Below, in pieces: positions 1 to 5,364 of a DNA stretch of 6,807 nt. Every line of letters begins with the position of its first letter. Position 1 is the first letter of the stretch. The stretch is from Kiritimatiellia bacterium. Its GTDB lineage: Bacteria; Verrucomicrobiota; Kiritimatiellia; RFP12; UBA1067. The DNA lies in contig CAJGDE010000098.1 of assembly GCA_904502135.1 (NCBI GenBank), positions 1-6,807 on the forward strand. The letters run 5' to 3'. A model generated the notes under the pieces. That model searched no databases. It was given only the letters and a program-made list of their open reading frames with translations, and was not told the DNA's origin. Position numbers and translations under genes: made by a program.

Positions 1-168
1 GCGCAATCCGGCCGCATAAGCGCGGGAGCACGGTTGCCGCGACATCCGCCGCATTTTGACAAGTCACTTATTCAAAGTAGAACTCGGTTTTGATAATACT
101 ATCTTCTTTCTCTCCTAACAACACTCTACAGCAGTTGCACAGCCGACTAATCTCTTACCAAGCGGCCT
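1..168. other. Upstream non-coding stretch, no gene identified
   Basis: The first 50 or so bases are GC-rich and the rest is AT-rich. A plus-strand frame ending at a TAA at 17-19 could be the last codons of an upstream gene, and a minus-strand ATG at 54-52 opens an 18-codon frame to the window edge. Neither has enough length or a ribosome-binding site to be supported. A TTGACA at 56-61 with TAGAAC at 78-83 (16-nt spacer) is a possible extra promoter. I see no RNA gene here. Confidence 0.4.
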
Positions 169-198
169 TTGAAGAAAGGGCTTAGAATTTGATATAAT
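169..198 (+). promoter_or_regulatory. sigma70-type promoter for the GH97 gene
   Basis: TTGAAG (169-174) matches four of six -35 bases. It is followed by an 18-nt spacer and a perfect TATAAT (193-198) preceded by TG (190-191), which makes an extended -10. The start of transcription would be near 205, giving a leader of about 29 nt. The -35 lies in a small inverted repeat, CCTTT-GAAG-AAAGG, which could be an operator or chance. The prediction rests on sequence alone. Confidence 0.65.
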
Positions 199-233
199 AT
201 CGCTCTACATATGAAAGTAAAGAAAGGATTACT

Positions 234-2252
234 ATGATTAAGAAAAACATATTGGTAATGGCTGTAACGGCCCTTGTGACGTTTATTGTCGCTGGGTGCT
301 GCGATCATTGTTGCGCTAAAAAAGCGTCTGTTGCGGTAGCAGGCTCTCCTGATGGGCGCAATATTATAAAATTATCTTTAAAACCGTTAGCGTATGAGGT
401 TTTCCGCGACGGTGTCGCCGTTGTCGCCAAAACGCCCATCGGCATGAAGATTGACGGCAAGTGTCTTTCTCAGGATGCGGAATTGAACGGCATTTCCGTG
501 AAGAAGCGTTCTGGTAAGATTTCGACCAGCGTTTACAAAAAAGCTCAGGTTGACCTTTCTGCGAACGAGACATTTGCTGATTTCGGTGATTGGGGCGTGC
601 GCCTTGTCGCGAGAAACGACGGTGTTGCCTACCGCTTCGAAATCTCGAAAGGAGCTGAGGTTACGGTCGATTGCGAAAAGGCGGCTCTCACCATCCCCGA
701 CGCCGAGGCCGCCGTATGGGCGAATAAGAGCAAGCACTTCGGCTGCGAAGAGACCGTTGCCCAGAAGTATAAGGCCGGAGACGTCAAAACATCGGGCGAT
801 ATCATCTATATGCCTTTCGCATACAAAGTCGGGGGTAAGGTCGTTGCCGTCACCGAAAGTAATGTTCTCGATTATCCCATATGGAATCTTACGCGTACAA
901 ACACGACTCTTTGCTGTGGCAAAGAGGTTCGCTTTGATTCGCTCTTTGCAGGCGCGCCGAAGGGTGTTAAACGCATCGGCGGCTGGGGTGAAGAAACTCT
1001 TGAAAAGGGTGGTCGCTGGGTTCGCGTCACGAAATATGACGACTATCTCGTCAAGACTTCCGGCAGCCGCACTTTCCCATGGCGCACATTTATACTTGTA
1101 GATGATGCCTCAAAGCTTTGTGAAGCGGACATCGTCTATGCGCTCGCCGACGGCGCTGCGGCCGATTCTGACTTTTCGTGGGTAAAGCCCGGTAAGGTCG
1201 CATGGGATTGGTGGAACGCCTTTGATAATCAGGGTAACAACGGGTGCAACACAAAGACGTATCTGCGCTTTGTCGATTTCGCAGCAAAAACGGGCGTTGA
1301 GTATGTGATTCTCGATGAAGGCTGGAGCGAAAAGCTCAATATTTGGAAGTTTCATCCGAATGTAGACGTGCCGGCGATCATCGATTACGCGAACAAGAAG
1401 GGCGTCGGCATCATTCTCTGGATGGCATGGGCGCAGGTTTACGGTGAAGAGGATAAGGTTGTAGAGCATTTCTCTAAACTCGGAGCCAAGGGCTTTAAGG
1501 TCGACTTCATGGATCGCGGCGATGGTGAAGTGACGCGCTTTTTGGAGAAGTTCGCCTCATCGTGCGCAAAACATAAAATGCTTGTCGATTATCACGGCGC
1601 TTATCGTCCCGCTGGTATGCAGCGCAAATATCCCAACATCCTCAACTATGAAGGTGTGCATGGCCTTGAGCAGATGAAGTGGTTCTACAACGGTTACGAC
1701 TTTATGGATAACGACATAAAGGTTTACTACCTTCGCATGACCGCAGGTCCTATGGATTACACGCCGGGCGCGATGGACAATTACGTTATCGGGAAATATA
1801 AAGGTCATACCGTCAACCCCGGCTCTGTCGGTACGCGCTGCCGCCAGATGGCCATGATGGCGATGTATGAGGCTCCTTTGCAGATGCTTTGCGATAGCCC
1901 CACGAAGTACGAGAAGAATATGGAGTCGTTCAAGTTTATGGCCGAAACTCCCGTCGTTTGGGATGATACGATCGGTCTCGGCGGCGATATCGATACATAC
2001 GCTGCGGTAGCGCGCCGCAAGGGTGATGTCTGGTATGCCGCCGCGATGACCGATTCTAACGAGCGCGAGATCGTCATTGATACCGCTTTTCTCGGCTCGG
2101 GCGAGTGGAAGGCTGAAATTTTCCGCGATGCTCCCGAATGCAATGTCGAACCTTCAAAGTATATCCACGAGACCAAGTCGGTCAAGGCCAACGAGAAGAT
2201 GACCTTCAAGGCGGCCAAGGGCGGCGGCTTTGTCGTTCGTTTCACAAAGTAA
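234..2252 (+). CDS. GH97 glycoside hydrolase, lipoprotein, probable retaining alpha-galactosidase type
   Basis: This is a 672-residue protein of glycoside hydrolase family 97, which cleaves alpha-linked galactosides or glucosides in the periplasm or at the cell surface. Residues 1-22 form a lipoprotein signal peptide: a KK n-region, a hydrophobic core, and lipobox V19-A20-G21-C22. The N-terminal beta-sandwich spans about 35-310, the (beta/alpha)8 catalytic barrel about 320-575 (WDWW at 324-327), and a C-terminal beta domain about 590-672. GPMDYTPGAM (505-514) and APLQMLCDSP (547-556) are family motifs. D424 in KVDFMDR fits the catalytic nucleophile of retaining GH97 enzymes, and E473 in NYEGVHGLE fits the acid/base. 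Inverting SusB-type alpha-glucosidases lack that Asp, so a retaining enzyme is inferred. The length is normal. AAGGA at 224-228 lies 5 nt before the ATG. The downstream purH-like gene starts 18 bp later, probably in the same transcript. Cysteines 22, 23, 26 and 27 form an unusual cluster at the mature N-terminus. Confidence 0.93.
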   Translation: MIKKNILVMAVTALVTFIVAGCCDHCCAKKASVAVAGSPDGRNIIKLSLKPLAYEVFRDGVAVVAKTPIGMKIDGKCLSQDAELNGISVKKRSGKISTSVYKKAQVDLSANETFADFGDWGVRLVARNDGVAYRFEISKGAEVTVDCEKAALTIPDAEAAVWANKSKHFGCEETVAQKYKAGDVKTSGDIIYMPFAYKVGGKVVAVTESNVLDYPIWNLTRTNTTLCCGKEVRFDSLFAGAPKGVKRIGGWGEETLEKGGRWVRVTKYDDYLVKTSGSRTFPWRTFILVDDASKLCEADIVYALADGAAADSDFSWVKPGKVAWDWWNAFDNQGNNGCNTKTYLRFVDFAAKTGVEYVILDEGWSEKLNIWKFHPNVDVPAIIDYANKKGVGIILWMAWAQVYGEEDKVVEHFSKLGAKGFKVDFMDRGDGEVTRFLEKFASSCAKHKMLVDYHGAYRPAGMQRKYPNILNYEGVHGLEQMKWFYNGYDFMDNDIKVYYLRMTAGPMDYTPGAMDNYVIGKYKGHTVNPGSVGTRCRQMAMMAMYEAPLQMLCDSPTKYEKNMESFKFMAETPVVWDDTIGLGGDIDTYAAVARRKGDVWYAAAMTDSNEREIVIDTAFLGSGEWKAEIFRDAPECNVEPSKYIHETKSVKANEKMTFKAAKGGGFVVRFTK

Positions 2253-2270
2253 TCTGAAAGGTCTGCTAAA

Positions 2271-2951
2271 ATGTCATTGAATATCGTTACAGAGATTGAT
2301 AATCGTGTTCAGATCAAGCACGTTCTTATGTCGGTTTCGGATAAGACCGGTCTTGAGTCTTTTGTTCCGGCCCTTATCAAGGCTTGTCCTGGTGTTAAGA
2401 TCTATTCGACAGGCGGAACTTACACGAAGATAAAAGAAATCCTCGGCGATGCCGCTGAAGGAACGCTAGTTGCGGTCTCCGATTATACGGGCCAGCCTGA
2501 AATGCAGGGCGGACTTGTCAAAACGCTCGATTTTAAGATTTATCTCGGAATCCTTTCCGAGAAATACAACGATGCCCACCAAGAGGACATTAAGCGTCTT
2601 GACGCCAAGGCGCTAGATATGGTCGTTGTGAATCTTTATCCGTTCCGCGAGACTGTCGCCAAAGAAGGCGTCACCCCTGAGATGGCTCGTACGAACATCG
2701 ATATCGGCGGGCCTTGCATGGTTCGCGCTTCGGCGAAGAATTATCTGCGCGTCGCTTCCGTCACTGACCCTGCAGACTATATGAACATTGTATCTGAGCT
2801 TGAGGCTCAAAACGGCACACTTGGTCTTGATACGCGCTTTAAGCTCATGAAAAAGGCGTTTACTCATACGGCTGGATATGATACGGCCATTTCTGAGTTT
2901 TTCACTTCTCGCACATGGCAGGAAGTAGACGCCACTTACAATCAGCACTAA
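2271..2951 (+). CDS. purH: Stand-alone IMP cyclohydrolase (MGS-like, N-terminal domain of PurH)
   Basis: This 226-residue protein matches the IMP cyclohydrolase half of bifunctional PurH, which closes the ring of FAICAR to give IMP in the last step of purine synthesis. Visible motifs are SVSDKTGL (21-28), STGGT (46-50), VVVNLYPF (118-125), IDIGGPCMVRASAKN (143-157) and the KAFTHTAGYD region (195-204). K84, Y123, D144 and K156 occupy the positions of human ATIC K66, Y104, D125 and K137, with nearly identical spacing. The AICAR transformylase domain is absent: PurH is normally over 500 residues, while this gene ends at a TAA followed by a terminator, so it is not a frameshift remnant. The usual core RVKTLHPK-HGGIL is LVKTLDFK-YLGIL here. 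AAAGG at 2257-2261 lies 9 nt before the ATG. The formylation step must be encoded elsewhere, for example by a separate PurH C-terminal half or a PurP. The cyclohydrolase assignment is strong; activity is inferred. Confidence 0.88.
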   Translation: MSLNIVTEIDNRVQIKHVLMSVSDKTGLESFVPALIKACPGVKIYSTGGTYTKIKEILGDAAEGTLVAVSDYTGQPEMQGGLVKTLDFKIYLGILSEKYNDAHQEDIKRLDAKALDMVVVNLYPFRETVAKEGVTPEMARTNIDIGGPCMVRASAKNYLRVASVTDPADYMNIVSELEAQNGTLGLDTRFKLMKKAFTHTAGYDTAISEFFTSRTWQEVDATYNQH

Positions 2952-2960
2952 TGCAGGTCA

Positions 2961-2992
2961 AGCGGCGCGATATAAGTCGCGCCGCTTTTTTT
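2961..2992 (+). terminator. Intrinsic terminator after the purH-like gene
   Basis: A perfect 10-bp GC-rich stem (AGCGGCGCGA at 2961-2970 with TCGCGCCGCT at 2977-2986) has a 6-nt loop TATAAG and is followed by a run of seven T (2986-2992). It lies 9 bp after the purH-like stop codon, so it ends the GH97-purH unit. Its T-run stops 2 bp before the aroA start codon, which is unusually close. Confidence 0.92.
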
Positions 2993-2994
2993 AA

Positions 2995-4044
2995 ATGAAA
3001 GATTTCGAGATACTCCCAGGTCTAAGACGCGGGCGCGTATTGATACCATCTTCAAAATCGATTGCTCACCGTGAAATTATCGCCGCCCGGTTAAGCGGTG
3101 TTGAAGGGCCGATAGTAAGAGGTGAATCGAACGATACGAAAGCAACTCGCGCGTGCCTTGAGGAGATGATCAGCGGCGGAAATCTCTGGCCTTGCGGCGA
3201 GAGCGGCTCGACGCTCAGATTTCTCACTCCCATTGCCGGCGTAATGGGCTGGAAGGGCGAATTTAAGTGCGAGGGGCGTCTTGCGTCGCGGCCGGCGATG
3301 CCATTTGAGAGAAAAGAGCGGTATGTGCTGCCGGGAGATGTTTCTTCCCAATTCGTTTCAGGCCTTTTAATGGCGTTGCCGTTGGCCGATTGGGATAGTG
3401 TCATAGAAATCGATGGTGTCCTTGAAAGTTCCGCATACGTTGATCTTACAGAAGATGTTCTTCTTGCCGCGGGGATAACATTCGAGAAGTATTCTGGCGG
3501 GTGGAAGGTTCCCGGTTCGCAAAAGTATTCAATCTCTCCGAACCGTGAGGTTGAGGGCGACTGGTCTCAGGCCGCCTTTTTCCTCGCGATGGGTGTGGAG
3601 GTTGACGGCTTAAATCCTACATCCAAACAAGGGGATAGGGCGGTAGAGCGGCTTTTGGGCGAAAAGGTTGTTGACGCTTCTTGCGTTCCTGATCTCATTC
3701 CCGCCCTTGCCGCTCATGCCGCACAGATGGAGGGAGAGACACGCTTTGTAAATTGCGCGCGCCTAAGAATTAAAGAGTCCGATCGTCTTGAATCGACAAA
3801 AGAGCTTGTTTGCAGTTGTGGCGGCAAAGCACGGATCGAAAATGATACGCTTATCGTGACGGGAGAAAAAAATCTCGCCGGCGGGAGAGTGAGGACGTTC
3901 GGCGATCATCGAATCGCAATGGCGGCGGCTGTTCTTGCCACAGCCTGCAGAGGGCCTGTAACGCTCGATGATGCCGGTGTTGTCGCGAAATCCTATCCGG
4001 GGTTTTGGGAAGATTTTAATTCGCTTGAAAGAGAAATGCCGTGA
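2995..4044 (+). CDS. aroA: EPSP synthase (3-phosphoshikimate 1-carboxyvinyltransferase), shortened form
   Basis: This 349-residue cytoplasmic enzyme joins shikimate-3-phosphate and phosphoenolpyruvate to make EPSP, the sixth shikimate step. Active-site motifs are all present: SSKSIAHR (19-26, K21 and R26), GESGSTLR (68-75), R99-P100, SSQF (117-120, Q119), SSAY (145-148), VPDLIPAL (231-238, D233), IKESDRLE (259-266, K260, E261, R264), GDHR (303-306) and KSYPGF (332-337). The GESGSTLRFL version resembles Clostridia-type enzymes. It is about 78 residues shorter than E. coli AroA (427). Comparing active-site spacings, the loss falls in three blocks of 24-28 residues, between K21 and E69, between R99 and Q119, and between D189 and D233. 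All other spacings match. The codon before the ATG is a stop (TAA, 2992-2994), so translation cannot start further upstream. No Shine-Dalgarno is visible because the terminator occupies that place. The gene overlaps aroC by four bases. Confidence 0.92.
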   Translation: MKDFEILPGLRRGRVLIPSSKSIAHREIIAARLSGVEGPIVRGESNDTKATRACLEEMISGGNLWPCGESGSTLRFLTPIAGVMGWKGEFKCEGRLASRPAMPFERKERYVLPGDVSSQFVSGLLMALPLADWDSVIEIDGVLESSAYVDLTEDVLLAAGITFEKYSGGWKVPGSQKYSISPNREVEGDWSQAAFFLAMGVEVDGLNPTSKQGDRAVERLLGEKVVDASCVPDLIPALAAHAAQMEGETRFVNCARLRIKESDRLESTKELVCSCGGKARIENDTLIVTGEKNLAGGRVRTFGDHRIAMAAAVLATACRGPVTLDDAGVVAKSYPGFWEDFNSLEREMP

Positions 4045-5075
4045 GAAATGTTTACGGAGAAGTGTTTAAAGTGGAGATTTTCGGTGAATCTCATTCGCCT
4101 GAAATCGGAGTTTTGATCGAGTCTGTCCCCAAGGGCGAGCAAATTGATTTTGCCGCGCTTCAGGCGTTTATGGATCGCCGCGCTCCGGGGCGCGATCCGT
4201 TTTCAACGCCGAGAAAAGAGCCCGATGAGCCGCAATTCATTTCTGGTTTCGACGGTTCTGTCGCCGACGGTACGACGATACGGGCCATAATTCGAAATAC
4301 GAACACAAGGTCGGGCGATTATGAGAAAGATGTGCCGCGCCCTGGGCATGCCGATTGGCCGGCACGTGTAAAATTCGGCGAAAACTATTCGTTTGCAGGC
4401 GGTGGAAAGTTTTCTGGAAGACTTACAGCTCCTCTTTGCATCGCCGGGGGGATAGCAAAACAGATTCTTGCAAAGCGAGGGGTTGAAGTTTGTGCACAAG
4501 CCGTTGAGATTGCTGGGCAAAAAGACGAATCGATGATGAAAGAGGCGATTCTTGCCGCGAAGGCTGAAGGTGACAGCGTGGGGGGAATTATCGAGTGCAG
4601 GATTACCGGAATGCCTGTAGGTATTGGAGAGCACATGTTTTACGGGATGGAGAATCGCATATCGCAGGCAGTCTTCGCGATACCGGCCGTTAAAGGTATT
4701 GAATTTGGAGCGGGATTTTCGTCTGCGCGAATGAAGGGCAGCGAAAACAATGATGAGTATCGTATTGTTGATGGAGAGGTAAAAGTCCTTTCAAACAATG
4801 CAGGCGGAATTCTCGGCGGAATGACGAACGGCGAACCGATCGTTCTTAGAGTGGCGATGAAGCCAACGCCCTCTATATTCAAAACGCAGAAGTCCATAGA
4901 TCTTTCAGCTATGCGTAATGTTGAGCTTAATGTAAAAGGGCGCCATGACCCATGTGTTGTTTTAAGAGCCGTGCCGTGTGTTGAGGCGGCCTGTGCAATA
5001 GCCGCGCTTGATGCTCTTTATTCATCGCAAGCGCTTCACAACCACCACCCACAAGCTGCGGAAATTTTGGTATAA
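4041..5075 (+). CDS. aroC: Chorismate synthase
   Basis: This 344-residue protein is chorismate synthase, which removes phosphate from EPSP to give chorismate, using reduced FMN. Motifs include FGESHS (14-19, H18), APGRDPFSTPRKEPDEPQF (48-66), TRSGDY (89-94), PRPGHAD (99-105, H103), GGGKFSGRLTAPL (120-132), the NNAGGILGGMTNGEPI region (252-267) and GRHDPCVVLRAVPCVEAA (300-317). H18 and H103 correspond to the two conserved active-site histidines. FSGRLTAPL in place of the common SSARETA suggests the variant seen in Clostridia and some other anaerobes. The gene begins at a GTG in GTGA, overlapping the aroA TGA, with a weak GAAAGAGA (4027-4034) ahead, so translational coupling to aroA is likely. 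The pair encodes the last two consecutive steps of the pathway. The length is slightly below E. coli (361) and the protein ends with a short His-containing tail (LHNHHPQ). No clear terminator follows. A TATAAT overlaps the stop codon. Confidence 0.95.
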   Translation: MRNVYGEVFKVEIFGESHSPEIGVLIESVPKGEQIDFAALQAFMDRRAPGRDPFSTPRKEPDEPQFISGFDGSVADGTTIRAIIRNTNTRSGDYEKDVPRPGHADWPARVKFGENYSFAGGGKFSGRLTAPLCIAGGIAKQILAKRGVEVCAQAVEIAGQKDESMMKEAILAAKAEGDSVGGIIECRITGMPVGIGEHMFYGMENRISQAVFAIPAVKGIEFGAGFSSARMKGSENNDEYRIVDGEVKVLSNNAGGILGGMTNGEPIVLRVAMKPTPSIFKTQKSIDLSAMRNVELNVKGRHDPCVVLRAVPCVEAACAIAALDALYSSQALHNHHPQAAEILV

Positions 5076-5076
5076 T
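5068..5076 (+). promoter_or_regulatory. Extended -10 promoter overlapping the aroC stop codon
   Basis: TGGTATAAT combines the TGn extension with a perfect TATAAT (5071-5076). I see no good -35 at 16-18 nt spacing, which is typical of extended -10 promoters. The aroC TAA (5073-5075) lies inside the element. Transcription would start near 5083 and give a leader of about 280 nt before the ORF6N gene. Confidence 0.5.
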
Positions 5077-5177
5077 TTAAGTGCTTTCTCCGAAGAGGAT
5101 GTCGGTCTAAAAAATCGTGCAGGAGGGCCATCGGAAATGATGCTGATTTAATCGCGGGCGACTCATGCCGGGTAACC

Positions 5178-5239
5178 GCCGAAAAAGCGAAGCTTTTGAG
5201 GGCCGAGGCCGATAGGCCGAGGGGATAGCCGAAGGCCGA
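5178..5239 (+). repeat. Cluster of six GCCGA units
   Basis: GCCGA occurs at 5178, 5202, 5208, 5216, 5228 and 5235, three of the copies as the longer GGCCGAG (5201, 5215, 5234). Spacing is irregular (6 to 24 nt), so this is not a CRISPR array. GGCC is self-complementary, so the units can pair with one another, for example GGCC-GATA-GGCC at 5207-5218. Confidence 0.6.
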
Positions 5240-5288
5240 GCTACGGCGTTGAAGGCGTGAATCAGCGATGCCAACGGGCCGCCGTAGC
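5240..5288 (+). other. Large hairpin in the leader
   Basis: GCTACGGCG (5240-5248) is perfectly complementary to CGCCGTAGC (5280-5288). Inside the loop, TTG (5249-5251) can pair with CAA (5272-5274) to extend the stem past a small internal loop, or GGCGT (5254-5258) can pair with ATGCC (5268-5272) as an alternative. No T-run follows, so it is not an intrinsic terminator. Confidence 0.55.
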
Positions 5289-5354
5289 AGGGGCAATTCA
5301 ACCAGCGGGGAGTTCCCGCGAGGGGTTACTGCTAAGACAGGATTACTATACCCC

Positions 5355-5359
5355 GGAGG
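5355..5359 (+). promoter_or_regulatory. Ribosome-binding site fixing the ORF6N gene start
   Basis: GGAGG lies 5 nt before the ATG at 5365. The same frame is open back to a GTG at 5257, but that codon has no such site, and the added 36 residues look like translated repeat sequence. The start at 5365 is therefore preferred. Confidence 0.85.
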
Positions 5360-5364
5360 TTGTA

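Larger units (their letters stand above)
5083..5364 (+). other. Long structured leader or intergenic repeat region before the ORF6N gene
   Basis: No convincing gene lies here. Frames on the minus strand begin only at TTG codons without ribosome-binding sites. The stretch is rich in short repeats and inverted repeats: AAAAGC-GAA-GCTTTT (5183-5197), six GCCGA units (5178-5239), a large hairpin (5240-5288), GCGGG/CCCGC near 5304-5319, and GCTGATT (5142-5148) inversely repeated as AATCAGC (5260-5266). It could be a structured 5' leader, a small RNA or a copy of an interspersed repeat. The sequence alone does not decide between these. Confidence 0.4.

Noticed and set aside
1..54. Start of a divergent minus-strand gene at 54
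   Set aside because: Only 18 codons are visible, with no ribosome-binding site or recognisable sequence.
550..1101. Alternative plus-strand frame of 183 codons inside the GH97 gene
   Set aside because: Its Arg- and Ser-rich translation has no motif and overlaps well-supported GH97 coding sequence.
3865..3871. A7 run in aroA as a second slippage switch
   Set aside because: The frame is intact through it, and the run encodes ordinary Lys-Asn residues in a conserved housekeeping enzyme.
5178..5239. CRISPR array
   Set aside because: The repeated unit is only 5-7 nt and spacing is irregular, without spacer-like unique segments of constant length.
5036..5301. Two overlapping minus-strand frames in the leader region
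   Set aside because: They start at TTG without ribosome-binding sites and are rich in low-complexity residues derived from the GCCGA repeats. No protein family is recognisable.
5257..5364. GTG start extending the ORF6N protein by 36 residues
   Set aside because: There is no ribosome-binding site before 5257, the added residues look like translated repeat sequence, and GGAGG at 5355-5359 fits the ATG at 5365.
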